Positions 11,415-21,139 of a stretch of 64,000 nt of DNA are shown here, one piece after another. The stretch is taken from positions 68,870,160-68,934,159 of the forward strand of contig OZ018329.1 of the NCBI GenBank assembly GCA_963969495.1, written 5' to 3'. Source of the stretch: Ceratothoa steindachneri. Taxonomy: Eukaryota > Arthropoda > Malacostraca > Isopoda > Cymothoidae. Both the position numbers and the translations under genes were made by a program. A model generated the notes under the pieces. That model saw only the letters and a program-made list of their open reading frames with translations, was not told the DNA's origin and searched no databases. Position 1 is the first letter of the stretch; each line of letters begins with the position of its first letter.

Positions 11415-11545
11415 CAGGGTATCCGGAATTGCATGTTCTCCCAGTCTGAGTGCAAATTAGAGAAGCCCTGTCACTAGGTTGCCATGAACACACTAATGGG
11501 GCCTGCTCTCAGCGCTACTTTACTTATTATTTTTATATTAGTAGT
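11415..11545 (+). repeat. Interspersed short repeat R1, copy 1
   Basis: The core from GAGTGCAAATTAG through a CTGTCAC-GGTTGCCATGA block to CTCAGC-CTACTTTAC and an ATT-rich tail also occurs at 18688-18862, 29627-29833 and, split by a CR1 insertion, at about 39800 and 40899-41040. It is probably a SINE or the 3' end of an unseen LINE, given the TTA tail. Confidence 0.55.
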
Positions 11546-12180
11546 ACTTATGATTATTGTCGTAAGATCAGGTAGTCCTTCTTAACCTTGGCTGCCCTCT
11601 CTAGACGTGGGAGAGGGAGGTGACAGACAAATATAGGGACTGTCTCCCTTTTAAGTACGTGGGGATTAAAGACGAGGGAAAGTTCTAATATTGGCTCACT
11701 TGGATACTACATATTTCAATAGGCTTCGGGTGGTTGGTTATAGGATATAAACGAGTAAAACAAAATAAACAACAAATGAGATTAACAAGAATGATACTCT
11801 TTAACAATTACGTTAATCATACGGCAAATGAAAATTGAAATGAATTTATAAATAATGATATTGTCCGAGCCGTACGAGGCACAATAATTACCCGAGAGGG
11901 GTCGGGAGGAGACTACGAAGTGAGCCTTGCGGTCGGAGAGCGTCATGCCTCTTCGACGATGAAAAAGAAAATGTAATGGCTTACGATTTTCTGGAGCAGA
12001 CCTCGAATAGTCACTGGGGGAGTATTCTTTTCGGAGAAGCGCAGCTAAGCGCGTTATTCTTGACTGAGTCCTTCGTCCATTACTTCCAATGTTCCGAATA
12101 TGGTTTCTGCCTGGGACTCCTAAGGGTGCCGGTTGTCGCTCGATAATTGCCCGTCCTCTTTGCATGATTCCAATCACCTC
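11546..12180. other. Unassigned intron sequence
   Basis: No recognised gene. A 131-codon minus-strand open frame at 11782-12177 shows no motif I know and is probably chance or UTR of an old element. Confidence 0.3.
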
Positions 12181-12430
12181 TCAAGGTGCTGTGTGAGTAC
12201 TTTGGGAGTACTGCGTGAAAGCGGCGTGGATACAGCTCGCGTCCCGAATGCTCTGAGAATACTCATTTGATCATTCCCGGACTGGGGAATATATACGACT
12301 CTGCCGGAAGCTCTTTTGTTTGCCGACGGAAGCGATTCCGACTCTGTCCCCAAAGGCAGGGCGGCGATAGTTTTAGCGCCATATCGCTAAATGGTGACCC
12401 GGTTCCAGTCTGACTTCAATATCGCTCCGG
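12181..12430 (+). mobile_element. Possible LTR end plus primer-binding site of a Gypsy-like element
   Basis: A GC-richer block of LTR-like text (TATATACGACTCTG near 12290) is followed at 12390-12400 by ATGGTGACCCGG. That resembles the TGGTGACCC primer-binding start common in animal Gypsy elements. No second LTR and no coding region follow, so this is only a candidate. Confidence 0.25.
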
Positions 12431-12506
12431 AAGTTTACCGAAAGGTTCCGATGGAATGTTCTTCCTCCGTGAGATACTCCTTTTTCTCTTTATCTGCGCG
12501 ACTCGC

Positions 12507-12508
<2 letters not shown>

Positions 12509-12544
<36 letters not shown>

Positions 12545-12547
12545 CTT
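12509..12547. repeat. (CT)n microsatellite
   Basis: About 38 bp of nearly pure CT repeat, followed by ATT-rich text. Confidence 0.95.
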
Positions 12548-13729
12548 TGCCAATTATTTATCATTATTTTTTTATTTTAATATTATTTAGCATTATTGAA
12601 TAATATTTATTATTGTCAACCTCCTCAAACTTATCTACCTGCACTTTGCACCAGGAGGAGCGTTTCCACCTGTACAACGTTCGGTTCTATTGCCATGATG
12701 CTTTGGTAGACTGCATGCCTTCCTGGGATCACTTAGCACCAGGGTTGGATAATAATAGGTGATCACCCACTCTATCGTTCGTGGACCCGCCTATCTCTAA
12801 TTCTCTTTATTACACACCCTCCTACCTCTTTCCAAACTTGCTCATCTATCCACAGAGGTTTTGGGTGCCCTTTGTCCTCTTTTGAGCCTTGGTTGAGTGG
12901 CAGTGTATAGCGTGAGGTCCTTACCTGCTGGCTAGGGTAAGTATTAGGTATGGAGTGTGTTGGGCCATCGACTCTGCTCACATTCGTGCACTACACATAA
13001 AAGATGGCTACGCCGGCACCATCCTTTATGGTTAAAGCTCCAGGACAATGTCAACTGAATGGCGGACCGGGTTGGCAAACCCCATCAACACTGGACCGGA
13101 ACCGATTATGTGTAAATGAACACACTGGAATTTTCTTAATCTCCCAAGTCAACACAGGGGGGTATAATATCTACTTTCCATGTGCCCTTTTCCTCTTTTT
13201 TACTAATATGGTGACAATAGGAGCCAATAGTGGGACTGTACAAGGGGATCCGCCTCCAAGCGCGCCCTCGCCCTCCCTAAGTGTCGGAGATCCCCTCACC
13301 ATACACATACACCAAAGGGACCTCCTCTTTGCCATCTGTGGAGCCGCTCCACCTCTGAAAAGGTGCCCCCTCCACCGTACTTTCTCAGGGTCCCATCCAA
13401 ACCTCTTCTAACAGAGAGGAGGCTACTCTTCTAGGCCTACGGGTGTGAGCCCCTATGGACTCACAATGAGAGGAGTAACCACATCTCCCGGCGGGTGCCC
13501 TTTTGACAGATAAAGACTTCCATCTCGGAGAAAGATCTTGCTGAGGCTGCTCTATCCGGCCTAGGATATCCTTCCTGTGGTGGAAAGAAACGGGTTCATT
13601 CCCCACCCTCCTCACCCCAGAAGAAAAGAAAGAAGTAGACTGAAGACTAAAGGTTCCTCTCCATCCGTGGGGGCTCCGGGGATGGACGGGTCCGCTGCCG
13701 TTTCAGCCCACTGGCTTCAAACGCTTTCT

Positions 13730-14600
13730 GCTTATTCGCTCCACTGATGGCAGTATGTTGGCCAAGGGCAACATGATCCATCAGAGGAGATCATTCCAAA
13801 ACAAATTTGGTAGAGAGCCGAAGGTGACCCATTTCTTGGACAGGGAGCCTTCTGGCGCATATGCCGGTTCCCTCCGAGGCGACCATGATTAGTGCCCTTC
13901 CGAAACTTGATGGCACGCTGGTCAGTGTGACGCCGCACTCTACCATGAACTTGGTGAAAGGAGTGGTTTACGCTAGGGAACTCTAAGACTACTCCATAAA
14001 TGACATCATCTTACAACTGGCCGATCAAGGAGCGGTCAAGGTAGAACGTATGATGAGGAAACAGGGAGGTTCCTCCAGATCCACCCCCTACACTCTTCGT
14101 CGCGTTCGACTGTGACAGCCTCCCGGAGTCGGCGAGTCCTGGTTGGTATCGCTACCACGTGAAGGCATTTGTGCCACTGCCGAGGAAGTGCTACCACTAC
14201 CATCGCTTCGGCCATACGAATCGCTCCTATAGATGTGCAAATTCGGAGTTACCCAAACTATGAGCAAGTTGCTCCAAAGTCACACAGGATAAGTCCAAAT
14301 TATGAATGGCCAAGTGTGTCATTTGCGGAGAGCCGTACCCCGCTTCGTCGAAGCAATGTGGTGCGTATTTTCTGGAGAAGGAAATCTCCGCCGTTCAGTC
14401 TTCGAAATCTCATTGGCGAAGCTACGGACTTGGTCCTGGCGAACCCTCGCTGCCCAGGAAGTCTTATGCCTCAATTTTAAAATCGGCATCCTTTGCTCCT
14501 TGCCCCTCCAAGCCTACGATCACGGTCGCTTCCGCACCCGTTTGGAGCCCTTCTGCCGGTTCTACTTGCCCCGGCCGCTCCAATGGTTCCTAAAGCCGCT
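13730..14600 (+). pseudogene. LINE-B gag (ORF1) remnant
   Basis: Shifted frames give the gag N-terminal domain ending (V-K-G-V-V near 13960), a F-D-C-D-S-L-P-E-S segment (14105-14130), a basic G-W-Y-R-Y-H-V-K-A-F-V-P-L stretch (14145-14180), then CCHC knuckle remnants (H-R-F-G-H-T-N-R-S, 14200-14225; C-V-I-C-G-E-P and Q-C-G-A-Y, 14310-14370). Some knuckle cysteines are lost. Proteins of this kind coat the LINE RNA. The best-preserved version in the window is the minus-strand copy at 44256-44678. Confidence 0.65.
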
Positions 14601-14619
14601 CCTTGAAAGGAGGACAGCA

Positions 14620-15457
14620 CAGGGTTGGCAAAAAAACACAAATTTTGAAAAAGCCCAATAAAACCCGGGTTTTATTCTGGGTCTTTTCAAAAAACAAATG
14701 CCGCAAGCATTAGAATAGCATAGTAAAAGAATAGCTATCTTTATTTTTATATAATATTAATAATTATATTATAGTAAGAATAGATCACAGTAACAGATCA
14801 CTCACTGATCGAGAATTTGGAGGTACCTATGTCCCATGATAGCCATTACCTGTAGGAGAGATGAATTATGAGTCAGTATCAGAGAAATAACTTTAATTTG
14901 ATACATATTTTTGTTTAAATTATAAACATAAATATGAACTTTCAATAAAATAATGATAGCATTCATTTCTTGAAAAAAAAAAGTAGTAATTTTGAAAAAA
15001 ACTCAAACCCGGGTTTTATTCTTGGTTTTTTCAACAAACAAATGCTACAAGTACTAGAATAACATAGAAAAAGAATAGCTATCTCTATTTTTATATAATA
15101 TTAATAATTACTTAGTTTAATAATTATATAGTAAGAACAGATCACAGTAACAAATTACTGATCGAGAATTGTGGCTACCCATGATAGCCACAACCTGTAG
15201 AAGGAGAGATGAATTATTATGAGTGAGTATCAGAGAAATTACCTTAATTTGATACATATTTGTTGAAATTATAAACAAATATGAATTTTTAATAAAAATA
15301 ATGATAAGTAGCATTCATTTCTTGAAAAAAATAGTAATTTTGAAAAAAAACAACAAAATAGTTTTTTTATAAAATTTCCCTTGAAAAAGCAAAAAAAAAA
15401 AAAACTGGGAATAAAACTCAGGATTTTTAGGGCTGGGTTTTTTATTTGCCCACCCTG
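14620..15457. mobile_element. Non-autonomous hAT element (838 bp) with internal tandem duplication
   Basis: The ends are CAGGGTTGGCAAA and, on the opposite strand, CAGGGTGGGCAAA, typical hAT inverted repeats. It is flanked by a perfect 8-bp target duplication, GGACAGCA (14612-14619 and 15458-15465). There is no transposase. Two direct repeats of about 344 bp (starting near 14641 and 14985) make up most of the interior, with short third-unit text after 15330. It sits inside the LINE-B copy, so it is the younger insertion. Confidence 0.9.
14641..15335. repeat. Two ~344-bp tandem units inside the hAT element
   Basis: Landmarks such as AACCCGGGTTTTATTC, AGAATAGCTATCT and GATCGAGAATT recur at an offset of 344 bp, with roughly 10-15 percent divergence. 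The duplication therefore predates or accompanied the element's spread. Confidence 0.85.
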
Positions 15458-15869
15458 GGACAGCAGCAAAGGAGCTTTGGCTCCTACGACCAACCCAGGG
15501 CTGGGCTAGGTCACTCAGAGACGGAGTTTCCGAAGCCCCCGCCTAAGGTTTCGAGGAGGAGTAATGAAAATACTCTCATGCCGAGCCCAATCTCACAATT
15601 AGTCCTCGAAGGCAACAGTGTCCAGAGATCTGCCTCTGGGAAGCATACAGCCCATTCTCCCGTGGGTCTTCTTTTCGAAGAGGGCCCCTGCATCTCCTCC
15701 GAGCTAGGCCTGGAGGGCATATTTCTTGAATGAAATTGCCGCACACCCTGGGCCAACTGGGAGGAGCTGCAAAGGCTCATCTCCTCCCGTTTCCCGTTAG
15801 CTATCATTTTGAAACCATGCTGGGCCCGTGCCCTCAGCCCTCCCTTCTGAGGTATACGGGTTTTGTGAC

Positions 15870-16740
15870 CCCGCGACACGGGATCGGGCCAGGCAGGAGG
15901 ATTCGCCATTTACACCCTGCATGGCTTGATGTCTTGGTTCTTCTCTTCGCTTTAGACACCTTCTTTCAGGTAGTAGCTGTGCTGCAGCACCTGGATAGGA
16001 GGTACACTGTTATTTCTGTGTACATTCGACGCGGGGGATTTCCGCCGCGTCGTGGCACGGTTGCCGAAGCCTTTTCAACTGATCGGGGATTTGAACCGTA
16101 GACACTCCCTCTGGGGAGACTACTCGATCAAACCCAGCGGTCAGGTCCTTGCCGACCTGATCGACTAGCTGGAGATAAGTGTCCTTTCTTGATTTATCTT
16201 TGTGCTCTCCGGATGCACCCTCTCTTGGAGGGGGGGGGGGTTAGGTGATCGAGGAACTCCATGGTAGTGATCACTTTCCCATTCAAATGTCATTTTCTGA
16301 AATGCTGCCACCTGAAAGGTCCCCACCCCTGTAGTGCTTGGCGTGGGTGCAGTGTTTTACATTTCAGCAAATGACTGATTTCTCTGTCCCTATCAATGAG
16401 TTTAACCCTTTGGATGATTTTGAGTTCTTCAGCAATCTCATCGTCGTGGGTCTGGCTGTTTTGTGCACGCCAACCGCTTCCGTGGTGGTCAGCCGAGAGT
16501 GAGACGTCCCTCAAACAGAAGGATTATGCCTACATGCGTTATAAGCGTATGTATGCACAATTTCACTGTCGGTAAATTTCGTAGAGCTAGGGCTCTGTTC
16601 TGGTATATTTCGAAGCACGCCCGCCCCTCTTCTTGGCGGGGATACGTGTCTTCACTTAACGGGAAGACCCGTCTAGCAGAGGTGTGGAAGCGAGTCAACA
16701 AGAGGATTCGGGGCAAGTTCTCGCATGACCCCGCAATGTT
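15870..16740 (+). pseudogene. LINE-B endonuclease remnant
   Basis: Parallel to 1-850. A Q-H-L-D-R-R-Y-T-V-I-S-V-Y-I segment (15985-16030) is followed by text corresponding to the G-D-x-N region (16080-16130), an H-G-S-D-H-F-P-I-Q match (16260-16290) and the W-W linker (16480-16720). Several frame breaks. It ends abruptly near 16740. Confidence 0.6.
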
Positions 16741-17393
16741 AATTCACTTCCCTCTTCTCATGTATTACTCTGGTCTATGCTCCCGTGAACTGGCTGCTTG
16801 TTTGTCCCCATTTTGTTATTCACGGCAGGCTGATGATTCGCATGCGTTTCCTTTGGGAACTCCAGGGTGTGCTGTTTTGATGCCTGCTTCTTTCCTTGCA
16901 CGTCAAACCTTTGGAACACTCATCTTCACGTTTCTCCCAATAATTATGTGAGCACTTTTAACAAACCTGTTTTTCAATTTCTCATTTATAAACACTCTTA
17001 TCTTTCTTCACCAAATCTTAAGTCTATATTTTATTTTTATTTGGGCCCAACCTTGATGTGAACTTTGGTCCATACCTAGTGCCTTCAACATAAAACCTAT
17101 AAAAGTCAATCAAGTGTGACTGCTTATTTGTCCCAAACTTAATGTCCTAAGTTTGGGTTTGAGGTCTAACAGTCGGGCCTGCTTTTAGGAAGCTTAGAAG
17201 ATAGGATATAAAAATTGAGGTTATTATTTTTTTTCTCATGGCATTGATGCATGCCAATTTCCGGCTGTTGTGTGTGTGTTTTAAGTAAAGAAGAGAAATA
17301 ATGTGTTCTTCAAGAACAAGACACAGCTGACAGAGCTTACTGACCAACATTTAGAACTTTGTCTTCCATTTCTGAATCTGGATCGTGTTTCAG
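16741..17393. other. Intron sequence without recognisable feature
   Basis: AT-rich intronic sequence leading to the exon at 17394. Possibly original host intron; no repeat was identified. Confidence 0.35.
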
Positions 17394-17516
17394 ATCCGGC
17401 AGTACTTTCCCCTTGAAAAAGTGACTGAAGGACTTTTCAAGATCTATGAGCAACTTTTAGGTGTCAAGTTCCATCGGATTGCTGACCAGCAGGCATGGCA
17501 CAAGGATATTCAAACA
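17394..17516 (+). CDS. THOP1: Thimet oligopeptidase-like, internal exon b (41 codons)
   Basis: Preceded by GTTTCAG and followed by a GTTAGT donor. The translation matches the family segment running from the Y-F-P motif through G-L-x-x-I-Y-x-x-L-L-G to the A-W-H-x-D motif, which lies on the way to the beta-strand region preceding the zinc site. Phase 0 at both ends lets it join the exons at 10491 and 30718 without a frame change. The flanking intron sequence holds a truncated LINE-B copy upstream and an old RT remnant downstream. Confidence 0.9.
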
Positions 17517-17869
17517 GTTAGTTGTATTTGCTATTTTTGCTTGGAAGGTAAAACAGAGATAAATTCAGGTAATTTGCTTTATTCAGTTTGGCCATCATGC
17601 AAAATTATTTTTTTAATTCGCCCATATGGCGACTCTCTTCATGTATAAGGGTCACTGTAATTAAAATTCTACCCTAGTATTAGGCTATTTTAAAATTCAC
17701 TAAACAAAAAAAATAGCGAGAGAAGAAAAAACCCAAAGCAAACCTCATCATGCACAAGCCATGCCCTCTTTCAGAAATGAGTGTAGGGCCATTCGCTCAA
17801 ACTTGGGATCCTGGTTAATGGATCTCTGAAATAAATCGGCTAAATCTCCCACACGACAAATGAGAAACG
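17517..17869. other. Intron sequence without recognisable feature
   Basis: AT-rich sequence after the donor at 17517. Nothing recognisable. Confidence 0.35.
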
Positions 17870-18675
17870 CCAGTGACGGGGCACTTATGGAAATGTTAGT
17901 TGTTGCTATCTTCCTCCACACAGCACAGTTTCAGGAAAGCACACACAAACATGACCCTCCTCACTAACCTCAAACAATACAAACGATGGCTTCAACAGCC
18001 CTTACCTCGTTTATGTACAATCCTTGATGTGATAGACAAACAAAGCTTTTAACACAGTACTAAAACACATCCTATCGCACACTATCCTGAGCACCAACCT
18101 TCTAACAATGACAAAAAGTAGATAATAAACTTCAACTTTGGCAGACAGGCCAAAGTCACCCACTGACATCCCACAACCACAAACACCATTTATCAAAACT
18201 TACACATACGACATCTCTCTCACAATTCAACACCTCTCACTCATACCAGTAATCAGGACACCCCAACACCATATATAGACACTAGAACATTGGCTCACAC
18301 AAAACCGCATGACTGCCTCAGCCAGCAAATCAACAGTAACGCTTTTTCACACCCGACTACCATAAATTGAACAAACACCTTTCTAGGACTCACACTAGAT
18401 ACCTACAACATTAAAAAAAAAAAATCCTCCAACCAACATTACAAACCAAGCCACAAAGAAAAACAATAACATTATAGAACTATCAAACATTACACTAGAA
18501 CAACAACAGAGCCTCTCACTACTCTATGTAAACAATTCATCTGTACCACCCTCAACTACACAGCACCAGCATGGCACCCAACACAGCCAAATCTCAAATG
18601 AACAAACTCCAATCCACACAGAACAAGGCATCAGAATAATCACAGGATGTACACGCAGCACACCCACCCCACACC
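17870..18675 (+). mobile_element. Old non-LTR RT remnant, unclassified
   Basis: Scattered frames resemble an RT. There is an L-D-V-I-D-K-Q-S-F segment like the I-D-x-S-K-A-F-D motif near 18025-18055 and a D-R-P-K-S-P-T (R-Q-A-K-V-T-like) region near 18140-18170. An L-G-L-T-L-D-T motif lies near 18385-18405, an A-P-A-W-H-P segment near 18560-18580, and R-I-I-T-G-C-T-R-S at about 18630-18660, a C-terminal landmark of several jockey-like RTs. Heavily decayed, with strong A/C bias. Confidence 0.5.
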
Positions 18676-18687
18676 CTCACCATACCC

Positions 18688-18862
18688 CTGTTATCTGGTT
18701 ACAATTGGTACCTGGAGGATTTGCATGGCCTCCTGGCCTGAGGAGTGCAAATTAGGGAAGCTGTCACTGGGTTGCCATGATCACTAATGGGGCCAGGGAA
18801 AGTTGGTGCACTTTCTCCTTGCCCCCTCTCAGCACTACTTTACCTTCATTATTATTATTACC
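18688..18862 (+). repeat. Interspersed short repeat R1, copy 2
   Basis: Begins CTGGTTACAATTGGTACC and includes GAGTGCAAATTAGGG, TTGCCATGATCACTAATGG and CTCAGCACTACTTTAC, then an ATT repeat. Directly precedes the LINE-C 5' region. Confidence 0.6.
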
Positions 18863-19359
18863 CCCTCCCTCTCTGGGATCTTTTCTTCAGGGGTTGTTCC
18901 CAGAGAGGCTCTGGCCTTCTCGTGGCGAGGGGGGTCAGCCCTGGGCCCCCTAGGGGACACATGGTGCTGCCAACAAGACTTTTAACATACCCCTCTTTCT
19001 TTCCTCCTATTACGCTCTTCCACTGTCCTTTATTTCCCCCTCTTCATTCACCTATCTAGTGGTCCATATCAATACCCGACCTCTGCTCGTTTAATGGATT
19101 GGTTCTGAATTGTTCTTTCATGAAGTTGAAAGAGGCTGGGCATCTCCACCGCCTTCGTCTACCGAATGCCCAAGGAGAAACCCATCGTTGGCCCCTTTTC
19201 TCCGTGCGTAGGAGAACTCGGGCAGCCTCTTAGGGATATAAAGATGGTGTGGTGGATCCGTATCCATTCTCCAAGATGACATACCGGACGTAACTGATTG
19301 TATAGTTGCAGTAGTGCCGGGCCCTTGTAGGCCTCCATGGTGGGGAGCCCCGAGGGAGA

Positions 19360-21130
19360 ATGCGAAGTTTTTTTCTTTTTGCAATGGCTAGCCATAAACC
19401 AAAAACCTTCCCTTCTCGTAAGGGTTCTCGTGCCAAACGTTCCTTAGCTTCCCTTTCAGCCTTTCCTCGCTCGTTGGACCCCTATTCCAACGAAGTAGAC
19501 CCAGATCTTGATTATCCTCGCTTTCTTGTCATGAATTCATCATCTGACATCCCACTTGCAAAAGTCGATGTGTTTGACGTCAATGAATCTTTTGAGTCCC
19601 GCTGTGGTGAACCCCGCCGGATGTGGTCAAGAGGAAGTGGTGATGTCGTAGTCGAGGTGTCATCCCACTCTCAACACAACCTTGTGCGAAATCTATCTTC
19701 GATAGCTGAAATTCCAATAACTGTCTCGCCCCATCCGCGTCTGAATTTCATCAAAGGTGTCGTCCGTTCAAACGAACTAAAGGACTACGACCCCACCCGC
19801 CTTCAGAGTAAGCTCAGTACCCAACGTGTCACACACGTACACAGGGTAACTAAAACATTAGGCTCTACAAAAGTTCCAACCGCTACACTGATTTTAACAT
19901 TTGAACGACAAGAACTGCCGCAGTATATTAAAGCTGGGTACCTTCGTGTCCCGGTAAGTCCCTACATCGAACTACCCAGACGCTGCTTCAATTGCAATCA
20001 ATTTGGACATGTTGGTCGAGCTTGTTGGCACCCTCGCTCCTGCGTGAATTGTAGCTCTGACTACCATGGCTCCGAATGCACCAAAACGCCCCACTGCCAA
20101 CTGCGGAGGTACCCACAGTGCTGCGTCGAAACTTTGCTCTATATTTTTATATGAAAAGGAAGTTCTCGCTTTGCGCGACTCCCTACGTCTAGATATAAGA
20201 GGCCCGCCAGCGTACCCGAGCACAAACCTCGCCACTCGGCCGGCTCTTCTCTAACGTTTTACGTGACGCTGGACGAAACCGACCATCAAGTGCGAGTTTT
20301 GACCAGCCTGAAGCACTTCACCCTAGATCTACTCGCAGCGTCGAAAACATTCAGAATATGCAGTCGAAGCATCGCTCTCACACCGAGATAACCAATGTAG
20401 CCCCTCTCACTCCAGCAGCTCTAGCTGGGAGAGACGCTCAGGGTGAGACGCTTGAAGACATCAGGCGCTATTTGAAAGAATCCTCAACATCGACCAGTGA
20501 AGGTTCATCCACCCGGCCACGAGACTCAAAGCCCAGTGGTAAGAGAAAGGATTCCTCACCTGGGTCATCGACCACCAATAAGCGGGCAGCCTCTGGAGCC
20601 GACTCGGCCGAACCCCGAGAATCTCCAATGCACTCCTCCCCTATGGTTGAACATTCTCTGCCCTTAAGTCCGTCTCGCCCTTCACAGGACGTAGGCCCCA
20701 TCCTGATCCAAACGATGGCAGAAATACACCCAGCTCCACACACCTCGCTCAGATCACCTGTTCGTCCCGCTCACCCTGTAAACCAAGATCCGATGGAAGC
20801 AGTTGATACTCCAACATCACCAACTGCGGCGGCTGGACCAACTCCTCAGACACCGAAAATACCCTCGACCCATGAATCCGGATCCACCGGCCGAAAATCC
20901 CTTCTGGATCTTCCTTTTCCGCCAGGTTGCGAGCCCGAATTACAATCAAGGGCCTCGGTCGGTTCTCCAAAACCCACGAAAAAAACCTCAGTTACTACTC
21001 CTTCTAGGATCTCTCCCCCTGCAAAAGCAGGATCCTCAAAATCAGCTCTCCGTCTCCAAGCTCTCTGGGAAGAACCTCAAATACATTATCGGCCTCAAAA
21101 GAGAAAAATATATCCACAGTGGTATCTAAT
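19360..21130 (+). pseudogene. LINE-C ORF1 (gag-like, CCHC zinc knuckles), frameshifted
   Basis: An RNA-binding protein of the LINE particle. The first open part (19360-20154; first ATG at 19360, alternative at 19384) has a basic N terminus, a gag core (V-K-V-like N-F-I-K-G-V-V-R-S near 19745), an L-T-F-E-R-Q-E-L-P segment near 19895-19920 and knuckles C-F-N-C-N-Q-F-G-H-x4-C (19984-20025) and C-V-N-C (20041-20052). A small deletion near 20100 cuts the third knuckle, which continues in another frame as C-G-G-T-H. A Ser/Pro-rich C-terminal region with low complexity continues at 20358-21130 in a third frame. So at least two frame breaks. Confidence 0.8.
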
Positions 21131-21139
21131 CGTCACACA

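Larger units (their letters stand above)
12617..16740 (+). mobile_element. LINE-B copy, 5' UTR, gag and endonuclease, 3'-truncated, split by a hAT element
   Basis: The 5' region (about 12617-13000) matches the copy starting near 25000. It runs through a gag-like ORF1 remnant (13730-14600), is split by a hAT element at 14620-15457, then continues with endonuclease text (15870-16740). The copy stops in the endonuclease-RT linker. Loss of the 3' part is unusual for a LINE insertion and implies later deletion or recombination. Confidence 0.7.

Noticed and set aside
11782..12177. 131-codon open frame on the minus strand
   Set aside because: No recognisable domain, no homologous copy in the window and biased composition; probably chance.
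20468..20970. Minus-strand open frames opposite LINE-C ORF1
   Set aside because: They mirror a low-complexity Ser/Pro-rich plus-strand ORF and show no motifs of their own.
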